Shown here in pieces: positions 8,403-16,671 of a stretch of DNA of 64,000 nucleotides. Positions within the stretch are counted from its first letter, which is position 1. Every line of letters begins with the position of its first letter. The stretch is from contig NZ_KI912410.1 of NCBI RefSeq assembly GCF_000518265.1, forward strand, positions 724,774 through 788,773, read 5' to 3'. The stretch comes from Actinomadura oligospora ATCC 43269. Its GTDB lineage: Bacteria > Actinomycetota > Actinomycetes > Streptosporangiales > Streptosporangiaceae. The translations under genes and the position numbers were made by a program. Below the pieces are notes generated by a model. The model was not told where the DNA came from and did not search any database. It saw nothing but the letters and a program-made list of their open reading frames with translations.

Positions 8403-8661
8403 CGCCACCTGTCCACGACCGTCCCGCCCCCTCCCACAACGCCGGTCCCGGGCGGGACGCCGCGCGGCGGGGGAGGGGATCAACGGCATCAGGCGGCACC
8501 GCCGGGCAGTCGCGACCCGGTGGGCCAGGCTTCGCCGTCCGCCGCGAGGCAATGGTTCCGGTCGCCGTGATCACCTAGTGGCCGCGCCCGTCATCGCGAC
8601 GCTGGTCCGCCCGGCAAAATCGAGAGCCCGCTCCGACTCGTCCGTGATGGAATCAACCGCC

Positions 8662-9477
8662 ATGAATGCGACACAGCATCCCGCTCCAGACCAGGCCGAT
8701 CTGCTGACCAGGATGGAGCAGAACCTGGCGGAACACGCCTGCCACCTGCACCGGCACACCCCGGGCATGACCGTCGCCGACACCGGCGACCTCGTGATCG
8801 CCGACAGCGGCCTCGACGACGACACCTTCAACATCGTCGCCATAGCCCGCTTCACCCCGGACACCGCCGACGCGCGCATAGCCGACACCATCCGGACCCT
8901 GTCCGCCAGGCGGCGCCCGTTCTCCTGGTGGGTCGGCCCCGCCTCAACCCCGCCGGACCTCCCCGCCCGCCTGACCGCCGCCGGCCTCGAGGTGTCCGAA
9001 CAAGAAGTGGCCATGTGGGCGTCCCTGGACGAGACCCCGCCACCGGAGACCCCCGCCGGACTCGACATCCGCCCCGTGACGACCCCCGACGCCCTCGCCG
9101 ACTACGCCACCGTCCTGGCCGCGAACTGGAATCCGCCCGCCGAGACCGTCCAGCGCTTCTTCACCCTGACCGCGAAACCCGCGCTCGCCGACGACTGCCC
9201 GGCCCGCTACCTGGTCGGCTACCTGAACGACCGTCCGGTCTGCTCAGCCGAGGTCTTCCTGCACGCGGACGTCGCCGGGATCTACAACATCGCCACCCTC
9301 GCCACCCACCGCCGCCGCGGCTACGGCCGCGCCATCACCCTCGCCGCCCTGAACACCGCCCGCACCCACACCCACAAAACCGCCGTCCTCCAAGCCTCAG
9401 CCGAAGGCCAACCCGTCTACCAAGCCCTCGGCTTCCACCCCACCGGCCACTTCACCGAACACGCCCTCACCCCCTAA
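8662..9477 (+). CDS. GNAT family N-acetyltransferase
   Basis: About 271 aa with a C-terminal GNAT fold. The acetyl-CoA loop is visible as [19 protein letters not shown], followed by [19 protein letters not shown], the usual beta5-helix4 region. The N-terminal half (8662 to about 9060) is a degenerate GNAT-like domain, as in two-domain actinobacterial acetyltransferases. ATG 8662 has GGAA about nine bases upstream; ATG 8647 is an alternative. The substrate cannot be predicted. It stands alone between a lipoprotein and an exonuclease. Confidence 0.8.
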   Translation: MNATQHPAPDQADLLTRMEQNLAEHACHLHRHTPGMTVADTGDLVIADSGLDDDTFNIVAIARFTPDTADARIADTIRTLSARRRPFSWWVGPASTPPDLPARLTAAGLEVSEQEVAMWASLDETPPPETPAGLDIRPVTTPDALADYATVLAANWNPPAETVQRFFTLTAKPALADDCPARYLVGYLNDRPVCSAEVFLHADVAGIYNIATLATHRRRGYGRAITLAALNTARTHTHKTAVLQASAEGQPVYQALGFHPTGHFTEHALTP

Positions 9478-9539
9478 CCCCCACGACGATGCCAGCGCCG
9501 GAAGGACCGTCCGCCGCGAGGAAGAGCCCATGGCGGCGA

Positions 9540-10130
9540 TCAGAACAGAGTCGGAGCCGCGTCGCCGGTCCGCTCCTCCCCGACGAGATCGGCGAGCGTG
9601 AGCGGCGGACCGTCCTGCGGCGCGGCTAGGTGGACGAGCAGGCGAGCACAGATCAGCGCGTCATAGGTGGCGCGGTGTGGACGCAGGCCCACCCCGATCC
9701 CATCCGCCAAGCCGAAGGCGTCGGCAAGGCTGCCGAGCTTGTAGGACATCCGGCCGGGCCGGAGGCGGCGTGCGGCCTTGAGCGTGTCCACAACTAGGGA
9801 AGGCGTGTAACCGGGAACAGCACGCCCGATCACGTCGAGATCGACGTGGGCGTTGTGGGCGACAAAGACCGCGCCGTCCAGATGCTCGCCGATCTCCCCG
9901 GCGACTTCTCCGGCCAGAGGGGCCGCGGCAACCTCGTCGTCGCCGATGCGATGAATGCGCCGAGCCATCGCGGTGATGGGCCGAGGCGGCCTGACGAGCC
10001 AGCTCCGGCCTTCACCGATCACCCCGTCCTCGACCGGCACGATGGCGATCTCGACGAGATCCGGCGGCCGTTGACCATTGCCTTCGACATCGACCACGAC
10101 GTACCGGTGACCGTTCCATGGCTGGGTCAT
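9540..10130 (-). CDS. DEDDh 3'-5' exonuclease (DnaQ-like)
   Basis: A 196-aa RNase T/DnaQ-type exonuclease. Exo I is VVDVEGNG (residues about 10-17, D and E as metal ligands; the usual Thr is Asn). Exo II is in AHNAHVDLDV. Exo III is HRATYDA, whose His gives the DEDDh type. ATG 10130 is preceded by GGGAGAG. The open frame continues upstream to 10400 with a Trp/Cys-rich sequence that does not look like this family. The role is probably RNA or DNA end trimming. Confidence 0.8.
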   Translation of the reverse strand: MTQPWNGHRYVVVDVEGNGQRPPDLVEIAIVPVEDGVIGEGRSWLVRPPRPITAMARRIHRIGDDEVAAAPLAGEVAGEIGEHLDGAVFVAHNAHVDLDVIGRAVPGYTPSLVVDTLKAARRLRPGRMSYKLGSLADAFGLADGIGVGLRPHRATYDALICARLLVHLAAPQDGPPLTLADLVGEERTGDAAPTLF

Positions 10131-10569
10131 GCGGGTCTCTCCCATCCGATCCCAGCGCGTCCGCGCCAACGGAGCAGAAGCGGGCGTCGGGGCGTCATAA
10201 GCCTGAGAGGCGGGTGACGCTGCAGGAAGTACCGCGGCGGTTCGTCCGGCCCCCCTCAACACATGCCATCCGCACGCCCACATGAACCACCCGCACCCCC
10301 ACCGCCTCAGGCCGCCCGCCGCCTCGTGGATCTGCGTTGTCGGAGTCCTGTGCGCGTCGGCGCAGCGCCCGAGCTGCTCGATCGGGCAGATGTAGCACAT
10401 CGCGTGGACGCGATAGCGGCCGTTGTGGACCGGATGACCACGACGCCAGAATCACCTGCCCCCTGCGCCACTCGTCCACGCGAAGCGAGGGCCACGTCTT
10501 GACGCGCCGCCCCTGGCATCGGACCCTCCCAAGGGCAACCTTCGGCCATCGGTCAACCGGGAGCGCGGC
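10131..10569. other. Gene-free stretch between exonuclease and small protein
   Basis: Both neighbouring genes point outward, so promoters for both should lie here. I see no convincing gene. The minus-strand frame starting at 10400 (MCYICPIEQLGRC...) is continuous with the exonuclease but has atypical composition. Confidence 0.4.
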
Positions 10570-10887
10570 ATGGCACTAGATTTCGTGGGTGTTGATCCGG
10601 CGAACCCGGACGACGACTGCCCGGCTGTGTGGGTGGACTCGGAGAGCGGCGACTTCTTCTTCCAGGGGGACACCGTCACCGACCCCGGCGTCCTCGCCTG
10701 GATCAACTCCGACAGCCGACTCAAAGAGACCGAGTCGGTGGTTCGGCTTCCCGCAGCAATGGCACAGATCATCATGGAGGCGGCCGGTGGGGATTTCGAG
10801 CGCGGCAGACGGCGCTTCACCCCTGAAAACCACCCCCGCCCTGCTGAGGACGTACGGACGCGACGAGAGCAAGCCGAGCTTCCCTGA
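10570..10887 (+). CDS. Small acidic protein paired with a DUF6879 gene (second pair)
   Basis: A 105-aa protein. The N-terminal half (DFVGVDPANPDDDCPAVWVD) is acidic, followed by ESGDFFFQGDTVTD and ESVVRLPAAMAQIIMEAAGG. These two blocks match the small protein at 7298. ATG 10570 follows GGGAGCG. The last 33 residues, read across the DUF6879 start, are Arg-rich and may be a by-product of the overlap. The family is not named to my knowledge. The context suggests a regulatory partner. Confidence 0.7.
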   Translation: MALDFVGVDPANPDDDCPAVWVDSESGDFFFQGDTVTDPGVLAWINSDSRLKETESVVRLPAAMAQIIMEAAGGDFERGRRRFTPENHPRPAEDVRTRREQAELP

Positions 10888-11374
10888 TCTGATCGCGGAC
10901 GCCACCTCGTCCGCCTTCCACCTGGAGCTCCACGACTGGCACATCACGGATGACCCTCGCTTCCTCGCCTGGAAGGAGGGACGCCCCCAACCGTCCGTTT
11001 CCGCGGGGAGCGCGTTCCAGGACGCCGTGCGGGGAGCTGTGAACCGCGCTGTCGACGTCCGACGCGTCCGGATCGTCTCCGAACCGGTAAGCGACTACAT
11101 CCGCTGGGAGCACAGCATCACCGCCGACCACAACATCGCGATCGGTGAGGACGTTCGCTGGCTGCCCCGTTCCCAGACCTCGACGCTGGCCCTTCCCGGA
11201 AACCCTTTTTGGATCTTCGACGGCAGGGTCGTGCGGTTCTCCGTCTTCGACGGCGAGGGCAACGTCGTAGGGCATCAGTTCAGTGACGACCCGCGTGTGA
11301 CCGCGCTGTGCTCCTCTGCCTTCGAAACGGCATGGGACCTGGCCATCCCGCATGAGGACTACACGCTCGGCTGA
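10787..11374 (+). CDS. DUF6879 family protein (second copy)
   Basis: A 195-aa protein. GTG 10787 has GGAGG at 10776-10780, six bases upstream, the same geometry as the first copy at 7413. It overlaps the upstream gene by about 100 nt. After an extra N-terminal 30 residues the DUF6879 pattern appears: LIADATSSAFHLELHDW, DDPRFLAWKEG, VDVRRVRIVSEPVSDYIRWE, FWIFDGRVVRFSVFDGEG. The extension is absent from the first copy, so the true start might be internal. The gene is immediately followed by a Scr1-type regulator. Confidence 0.75.
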   Translation: MGISSAADGASPLKTTPALLRTYGRDESKPSFPDLIADATSSAFHLELHDWHITDDPRFLAWKEGRPQPSVSAGSAFQDAVRGAVNRAVDVRRVRIVSEPVSDYIRWEHSITADHNIAIGEDVRWLPRSQTSTLALPGNPFWIFDGRVVRFSVFDGEGNVVGHQFSDDPRVTALCSSAFETAWDLAIPHEDYTLG

Positions 11375-11385
11375 ACGCTCCTCCC

Positions 11386-12246
11386 GTGCCCTCGTCCTCG
11401 TCTTCCAGTGCCCAGCAGGCCCGGCAGGCCCTTGCCGACCAACTGCGCGAAGTCCGTCAGGCCGCCGGCCTCTCCGCCAAGGAACTGGCCCTGCGGGCGG
11501 GCTGGCACGGGAACTCCAAGGTGAGCAAGATCGAGCACGGGACTCGGCCCGCCTCGTTCGCAGACGTCAGCACTTGGTGCGCGGTCTGCGGGGTCTCCCC
11601 GGAACGGACAGCGGAGCTCCTCGCCGAGCAGCGCGCGGCCGCTGGTATGTGGCTCACCTATCAGCGGCTCAACCGTGCGGGCCTCAAGCAGGCCCAGCAG
11701 TCGGTCAGGCCGGTCTACGAACGCGCCTCGCTCATCCGCTCCTACCAGTCGCGGACCTTCCCGGGGCTGATCCAGACCGCCGCGTTCACCACCACAACCC
11801 TGGAACAGGTGCGGCTGCGGCAAGGCGTGCGCCTCGATGACGTCGCCGCAGCGGTCGCGGAGCGGATGGACCGTCAGCAACTCCTGAAACGCGCTGGGCG
11901 TCGGTTCATCTTCATCCTCGAAGAAGCGGTGCTCCGTTACCGCCTCGCGGGACCTGCGGCGCATGCCGAGCAGCTGGGTCACCTTCTCGAAGTGATGGGC
12001 ATGCCAGCGGTGTCCCTCGGCATCATCCCGCTGGACGCCGACCGCGTTCGGGCCCGTCCGACCGAGGGCTTCCTCATCTTCGACGAGGACCAGGTGTCCG
12101 TGGAGCTCATCTCCGGATACCTCAGAGTCACGCAGCCCGCCGAGGTCAGGGCCTACGCGCGAGAGTTCGCCGGCCTGGAGAAGGCTGCCGTCTACGGTCG
12201 ATCGGCTCGCGACCTCATCGCGGCGGCGCTTGCCGCTCTTGCCTAG
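11386..12246 (+). CDS. Scr1-type helix-turn-helix regulator (second copy)
   Basis: A 286-aa protein. XRE HTH at about residues 15-70 (LADQLREVRQAAGLSAKELA, then SKVSKIEHGTR). The Scr1/DUF5753 domain is at about 90-280 (SYQSRTFPGLIQT, ILEEAVLRYRLAG, SLGIIPLDADR, EFAGLEKAAVYG). The GTG start lies 11 bases after the DUF6879 stop, so the four genes 10570-12584 look like one operon. The partner is the DUF397 protein at 12363. It is only distantly similar to the regulator at 5748, which suggests independent acquisition. Confidence 0.88.
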   Translation: MPSSSSSSAQQARQALADQLREVRQAAGLSAKELALRAGWHGNSKVSKIEHGTRPASFADVSTWCAVCGVSPERTAELLAEQRAAAGMWLTYQRLNRAGLKQAQQSVRPVYERASLIRSYQSRTFPGLIQTAAFTTTTLEQVRLRQGVRLDDVAAAVAERMDRQQLLKRAGRRFIFILEEAVLRYRLAGPAAHAEQLGHLLEVMGMPAVSLGIIPLDADRVRARPTEGFLIFDEDQVSVELISGYLRVTQPAEVRAYAREFAGLEKAAVYGRSARDLIAAALAALA

Positions 12247-12362
12247 TCGGGGACAACCTTGGGCAACCTCATGGAGGCGTCCGGCTGCCCGCTCCTAGCG
12301 TGATTCCCATGAGCTCCGCGGTTGACGGGGCTTCGAACCGGCCCTGCGGATGGGAGAGCACT

Positions 12363-12584
12363 GTGGCTGCTGAGTCGAACCGCTACCTGTTCAAGGTCAG
12401 TACGTTGTGCAACGGCGAGAACGGCGGCTGCGGCTGCGTGGAGGTCGCGACCAACCTCGCGGACGCGGAGACCGGCGGGACGATCGGACTCCGCGACTCC
12501 AAGACCGGCGTCACGTCGGTGTTCACCCGCCACGAGTGGGAGGGCTTCATCCGAGGGGTGAAGGCCGGAGAGTTCGACATCTGA
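12363..12584 (+). CDS. DUF397 protein, partner of the second HTH regulator
   Basis: A 73-aa protein. GTG 12363 has GGGAG at 12352-12356. The DUF397 signature is modified: YLFKVSTLCNGENGGCGCVE replaces the WRKSS.S opening, and IGLRDSKTG and FTRHEWEGFIRGVKAGEFD are kept. Three clustered Cys (GGCGC and LCN) are unusual for the family and might bind a metal or a redox partner. It is positioned as partner of the upstream regulator. Confidence 0.75.
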   Translation: MAAESNRYLFKVSTLCNGENGGCGCVEVATNLADAETGGTIGLRDSKTGVTSVFTRHEWEGFIRGVKAGEFDI

Positions 12585-12597
12585 CCGATGCTCCACC

Positions 12598-12633
12598 GGC
12601 CCGGTCCTCGCATCTGTCTCAGGGGACCGGGCC
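12598..12633 (+). terminator. Hairpin after the DUF397 gene
   Basis: The 10-bp stem GGCCCGGTCC (12598-12607) pairs with 12624-12633 across a 16-nt loop, directly after the operon 10570-12584. Confidence 0.6.
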
Positions 12634-12652
12634 ACGCGTCAACGGGGGCCAA

Positions 12653-13075
12653 GTGGAGACGTTCGACTACGACTACTGGCAGGGCGCGTCGCCTGTCATT
12701 TGGAAGCACCGGGGGCTGCACTGGCACTGCCACTCGTCCCGGATGGACGGGGAGACATACGGAAACGAGTCGGCCCGACGTGACCTGGCCACGGAATACG
12801 CCCCGAAGGCGATCAGAGACTGGCTGCGGAAACCGCCCGGCACGATCAGGCACGTCGCGACCACCCCAGAGGACGGCATCACCTGGCTGCGGGCCCAGTG
12901 GAGCCCGATCAAGGCCCAGGTGGGCCAAGAGGCCGACGCCATCCCCGACACCGTGCGCTTCGGCCGGGCCCTCCACGACCTGAGCTTGGGCAACGATGTG
13001 TGCTGGGCCTACTGGCTGAGCGGCTCGACACACCTCCACCTGGCACTGGTCGCCACGGCCCAGACCTGTCATTGA
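12653..13075 (+). CDS. Hypothetical protein
   Basis: A 140-aa protein beginning VETFDYDYWQGAS, with GTG 12653 shortly after a GGGGG run. It is Trp- and His-rich (WKHRGLHWHCHSS, WAYWLSGSTHLHLAL). The middle, DLATEYAPKAIRDWLRKPPG, looks helical. No signal peptide or membrane segment. I do not recognise it. Codon use is ordinary for the replicon. Confidence 0.6.
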   Translation: METFDYDYWQGASPVIWKHRGLHWHCHSSRMDGETYGNESARRDLATEYAPKAIRDWLRKPPGTIRHVATTPEDGITWLRAQWSPIKAQVGQEADAIPDTVRFGRALHDLSLGNDVCWAYWLSGSTHLHLALVATAQTCH

Positions 13076-13173
13076 CGCCCAGCGAATCGGTTCCGATACG
13101 CAGGGTTCTGGATCCCGTGAGTCGATAACTGCGCAGCTGGTTCGGCTGAGGTCGTTCGAAGTATTGTGATGGC

Positions 13174-13521
13174 GTGCCGAATTACTCAGCGGACAAAATT
13201 AGAACGACGGCTCTGCCTGTGCCGACCAGGCAAGGATCGTGGTGGGTTCATTCGTGGACGCTTGAGTCTTCCGCTGGGATCAATTTCGAAGATTTCCCTC
13301 TCCCGGAACCGATCATTGATTCCGAAGGTGCCATCCTCATCACGTTCGAGCCCGGGAACGGCGTGCTCGTTATCAGGGTTCGCGAGCCGGACGAAGTGAT
13401 CTCGCGGGTGGCGTTCGTGCACGTCGCCCAGATCGTCACCCTGATCAGAGACGGCTTGGGGGTGGAGGTCGCCGTCAACGGCGACACGGAGAACCCCCTG
13501 TTCAGCATGATCAGGACGTGA
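13174..13521 (+). CDS. Hypothetical protein
   Basis: A 115-aa protein beginning with GTG 13174. The sequence (FEDFPLPEPIIDSEGAILIT, then GNGVLVIRVREPDEVI) suggests alternating strands with a C-terminal helix (HVAQIVTLIRDGLG). The upstream 100 bases and the first 200 coding bases are lower in GC than the surroundings, consistent with an acquired gene. No family recognised. Confidence 0.55.
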   Translation: MPNYSADKIRTTALPVPTRQGSWWVHSWTLESSAGINFEDFPLPEPIIDSEGAILITFEPGNGVLVIRVREPDEVISRVAFVHVAQIVTLIRDGLGVEVAVNGDTENPLFSMIRT

Positions 13522-13720
13522 CACTCCCAGGCATGCCGCCGAGGGACTGTGTTGGGGACGTCCGCCACCTGTGGAGGCTCGATCGTCCCAGGTGGGAGGG
13601 GGTGTGGCCGGATGTGGCCACGGAGGCATTTGCCAAATCGCGCCTTCTCTGGCGATGCCTCGCAAGTCGCCTTGGCCTCCCGTTCGCCACCGTCGGTGAC
13701 GATCAGTAGCTTCTCGTGAC

Positions 13721-14617
13721 ATGCCAGGACGACGACATGACGGCGTCAAAGCCGTCCTCCAAGCCCATCCCGAACTGTCCAGCTGGGCGCTGGCCACCTT
13801 CGCGGGCACCGAACTCCCCGATAACTTCCAGGTGGTCAGCGGCGCCGAGGCCTACAACAGGCTGCTCCGAGACTTCCGCGGCTTCCGCGCCGACGTTTCT
13901 CGGGCCGGAGGTCAGGCACAGCAGGCGATCTGCGTCGTCATCAAGGAGCTCGGGTCCGCCCTCGCCGAGAGGGAGTTCCGGCGCTGCATCGCGGACGCGG
14001 CTGCCTCGTGGCTCCACCGCACCCACGCCCCTGAGGGCGTCCACGTGGTCGTCTTCACGCCCGACCCGAAGGCCGACGAGTTCCCCAGGGAGGTGGCCCT
14101 CACGAGCGGATCCCTCACGCTCACCTTGAAGCTCTGCATCGTTGGTCCCAACCAGATCCCGCAGATCGAGACCGTCCAGCAGGTCATCGACAACCCGAGC
14201 GTGGCAGCTCTGTCCGTCATGGCCCACGGCCACCTGACCGGCACGTGTGAGCGCTTCTTTCAGGGCCTGGAGGACATCGAGGATCCGACCGAAGCGAAGA
14301 AACACGTTGCCGACGCGCTGGAACTGGCTCAGGGTGAGGCAAGGAGCAAACTGAAGGCGCTCTTGAACATGACCACCGAAAACGAGGTCGTCAGCGAGTT
14401 CAAGCGCGCCCAGCAGGCCATCGGCGAGGCCAAGGGCGAAGCCAGGGGAGAGGCCAGGGGCAAGGCTCTGGCCACGCTCCAGATCCTGGAGCACCGTGGC
14501 CTCAAGGTCTCTGCGGACATGTGGGCTCGGGCGGAGGCGTGTACCGATCCGGAGCAGGCGGAGCGGTGGTTCAAGCGTTCCTTCGATGTCGAGCGAGCCG
14601 AAGACCTGCTGGACTGA
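13721..14617 (+). CDS. Rpn-like (PD-(D/E)XK transposase-related) protein, probably inactive
   Basis: A 298-aa protein. It has the layout of the actinobacterial Rpn/COG5464-type family: the N-terminal RHDGVKAVLQAHPEL opening, a core ending in PSVAALSVMAHG, an EARGEARGKALATL repeat linker, and the C-terminal helical domain (LKVSADMWARAEACTDPEQA, then WFKRSF). In the family, the core strand normally reads roughly VEVQ with the catalytic Glu and Gln. Here that position reads VVIKELG, so the nuclease centre looks lost. The family assignment and consensus are from memory. The preceding 200 bases hold no gene I accept. Confidence 0.65.
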   Translation: MPGRRHDGVKAVLQAHPELSSWALATFAGTELPDNFQVVSGAEAYNRLLRDFRGFRADVSRAGGQAQQAICVVIKELGSALAEREFRRCIADAAASWLHRTHAPEGVHVVVFTPDPKADEFPREVALTSGSLTLTLKLCIVGPNQIPQIETVQQVIDNPSVAALSVMAHGHLTGTCERFFQGLEDIEDPTEAKKHVADALELAQGEARSKLKALLNMTTENEVVSEFKRAQQAIGEAKGEARGEARGKALATLQILEHRGLKVSADMWARAEACTDPEQAERWFKRSFDVERAEDLLD

Positions 14618-14626
14618 CTCGGGTTG

Positions 14627-14657
14627 ATGGCGGACGGGAGCTTGTGCCGTCCGCCAT
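14627..14657. terminator. Bidirectional hairpin terminator
   Basis: The 11-bp stem ATGGCGGACGG (14627-14637) pairs with 14647-14657 across a 9-nt loop, followed by TGGTGTTTC. It lies between convergent genes ending at 14617 and 14666. Confidence 0.75.
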
Positions 14658-14665
14658 TGGTGTTT

Positions 14666-15106
14666 CTAGAGTTCGTAGTCCTCGGCCAGCTCGTCCCAGG
14701 CGAGGTCGGCGATCGCCGTCGCGGCGAAGTCTGGGACGGGGGTCGCGAGGTCGTCCTGGAACCAGATCACCGTCAGCCATGAGCCGTCGAATGCCCCGTC
14801 CGGGTTCGGTGTGACGCAATGCGAGGTGAACACGCCGCGACAGTAGAGCGCGGGAAGCTCCTCCACCGGGCCGAACGGCCGCCGTCCGCCCGACTTGCCC
14901 TCTGGGTAGCGGCGTGGCGGGGTGATCAGGTGGACCGGGCACGTGGGGTGGTCCGATTCGGGGCGCTTCGCCAGTCGTGCCAGCTTGCGATCGTTCAGCC
15001 GCGCGCACGGATACCCCGCCAGCAACCCGCCGTAGGTCGAGGAGATCTCAAGGCTGCCGAGGGTGACGCGGCGTCCCGAGTTCAGTGTGATCGAGGCGAG
15101 CTTCAT
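14666..15106 (-). CDS. Hypothetical protein
   Basis: A 146-aa protein starting MKLASITLNSGRRVTLGSLE. There is a Pro-rich middle (PTCPVHLITPPRRYPEG) and a C-terminal strand/acidic helix part (WLTVIWFQDD ... DLAWDELAEDYEL). Three Cys. No signal peptide. It resembles conserved single-domain actinobacterial proteins without an assigned role. The start follows a plausible purine-rich stretch. It is divergent from the TPR gene at 15165. Confidence 0.65.
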   Translation of the reverse strand: MKLASITLNSGRRVTLGSLEISSTYGGLLAGYPCARLNDRKLARLAKRPESDHPTCPVHLITPPRRYPEGKSGGRRPFGPVEELPALYCRGVFTSHCVTPNPDGAFDGSWLTVIWFQDDLATPVPDFAATAIADLAWDELAEDYEL

Positions 15107-15164
15107 GGCGTGATTGTCGCAGGACGTCCCCTTTCCGATTCGTCCTGGACGTTAACCTCGGCGG

Positions 15165-16058
15165 ATGTCCCACGAGATCGCCCTTGCGAACGTGCTCGCC
15201 CACTGTGGTGGCGACCCTGTTCAGGCCGCTCATCACCTGTCTCGTGCGATCGCCGCCGCGCCGCACGACCCGGAGCCCTACGCGGCTGCGGCCGAGTTGA
15301 TGGACGAGTTCGGCGAGCTTCCTGATGACGATGCGCGGGTCGCGCCGGTGGTGGCCTTTCGGCACTTTCTGGACGGGCGCATGGACGACGCGGTGCTCGT
15401 CCTCGGGTCGCTTGGCGGTGTCAGTCCCCGGTTCGTGTGGGCGGACGCGCCCTGGTTCGGTGACGAGCGATTCCTCTCGCAGGTCAGTGCCGAGGCGCTC
15501 TGCGAAGGGTCGCCTCGGCTCTTCGATCACGGGGCCGAGCCAGGGCAGGTGGCCGCAGGGCCTTGGCTTGGCGCGGCTCAGGCGGTCGCGGGCCGTCCGG
15601 AGGCCGGTTCCGAGGATCTGGCCAGGATGGCGATCCTGCTGCGCGCCTTCGGACGTCCGGACGAGTCGCTGGCACTCTGCGACCGCGCCGACGCCCAAAG
15701 CCGGACGGTCTTCACCGAGGTCGTCCGCGGGGGCACCTGGCGCGCGCTCGGGAACCTGGACGAGACGGCGGCGGCGTTCGCCCGCGCGCTCGACCTCGAA
15801 CCGGACAACTGGTCGCTTCACCTCGACCTGTCCGACCTGCACGCCACGCGTGGCGACCACGGCGCGGCGCTCGCGTCCGCCGAGGAGGGGCTTCGTCACG
15901 CGCCGGACGAGCCCAAACTGCGGGCAGCCCGCGCCGCCTATCGGGCCCGGTTCACCCGCACTCCCGAAGCGCTCGCCGAGTTCGAGCGCGAGGCGTCCGA
16001 GCTCGGCAACGGCTACCGGGACTGGCTTCGGCAGCAGGCCGAAGGCGGCACGGCGTAG
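15165..16058 (+). CDS. Tetratricopeptide-repeat protein
   Basis: A 297-aa soluble protein built of helical repeats. Two TPR units near the C-terminus are clear (GGTWRALGNLDETAAAFARA, then DLEPDNWSLHLDLSDLHA), and degenerate repeats precede them (GDPVQAAHHLSRAIAAAPHD). TPRs are protein-docking scaffolds. The partner is unknown. It could be co-transcribed with the helical protein at 16155. Confidence 0.75.
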   Translation: MSHEIALANVLAHCGGDPVQAAHHLSRAIAAAPHDPEPYAAAAELMDEFGELPDDDARVAPVVAFRHFLDGRMDDAVLVLGSLGGVSPRFVWADAPWFGDERFLSQVSAEALCEGSPRLFDHGAEPGQVAAGPWLGAAQAVAGRPEAGSEDLARMAILLRAFGRPDESLALCDRADAQSRTVFTEVVRGGTWRALGNLDETAAAFARALDLEPDNWSLHLDLSDLHATRGDHGAALASAEEGLRHAPDEPKLRAARAAYRARFTRTPEALAEFEREASELGNGYRDWLRQQAEGGTA

Positions 16059-16154
16059 GGGCCCCAGCCCGCGCGGGGCCGTCACCTGCGGGTGTTGATC
16101 ATCCGGGCCGGTATGCCGGAGGATGCGCGCGTGGCGGTGTCAGGAGGAGGACGG

Positions 16155-16655
16155 GTGGACGACACAGAGGTGCGCGCCGAGCTGGAGCGGGTTCAGGGGC
16201 AGATCTCCGAGGAGGAGAGCGTCCCGAACCCCGACCTCCAGGCGAACCTTCGGCGGATGAACCTGCAGCTCCGCGCCGCCTGGCTGCTCGTCGCGGACGG
16301 ACGGTACGACGACGCGATCAAGGCCGCCGAGGCCGGGAACCACGCCCGGAACGCGGCGATGGCGGCGTCCTCGGGGCCGGGCTACGGCGGGGCCGTCTCG
16401 TGGGAGGCGTGCGAGGTCGAAGCCGTCACCTGGCTCGCGAGAGGAAAGTGGCGGCGTGCCGAGAAGGCCACGCTGCGGGCGCTCAGCGACTTCGACGAGC
16501 AGGTCGACAACTACCGGCTCTTCGAACTCGCGCAGCAAGGCCAGGGGAAGCTTCACCCGGACCGGATCTGGAAGGAGTCGCAGGATCCGGCTCGCGACCT
16601 GGCCGAGTTCGACGCCCGACGCTACGCGCTCAAGAAGCTCGACCCCGAAGGCTGA
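16155..16655 (+). CDS. DUF6584-like helical protein
   Basis: A 166-aa protein. GTG 16155 is set by a perfect AGGAGGAGG at 16142-16150, although the frame is open to 16092. The body is helical (LQANLRRMNLQLRAAWLLVA, then EACEVEAVTWLARGKWRRA) with a TPR-like pattern, and it ends LAEFDARRYALKKLDPEG. I associate this pattern with DUF6584, from memory. It probably works with the preceding TPR protein. Confidence 0.65.
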   Translation: MDDTEVRAELERVQGQISEEESVPNPDLQANLRRMNLQLRAAWLLVADGRYDDAIKAAEAGNHARNAAMAASSGPGYGGAVSWEACEVEAVTWLARGKWRRAEKATLRALSDFDEQVDNYRLFELAQQGQGKLHPDRIWKESQDPARDLAEFDARRYALKKLDPEG

Positions 16656-16671
16656 GAGGTAGCGTCCACGT

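Noticed and set aside
10131-10400. N-terminal extension of the exonuclease (MCYICPIEQLGRC...)
   Set aside because: Trp/Cys-rich segment followed by Ala/Pro filler. The family starts at TQPWNGHRYVVVDVEG, with a ribosome site in front of 10130.
13518-13709. Short plus-strand frame (63 codons) overlapping the stop of the hypothetical gene at 13174
   Set aside because: No ribosome site, odd composition, no similarity recognised. Treated as intergenic.
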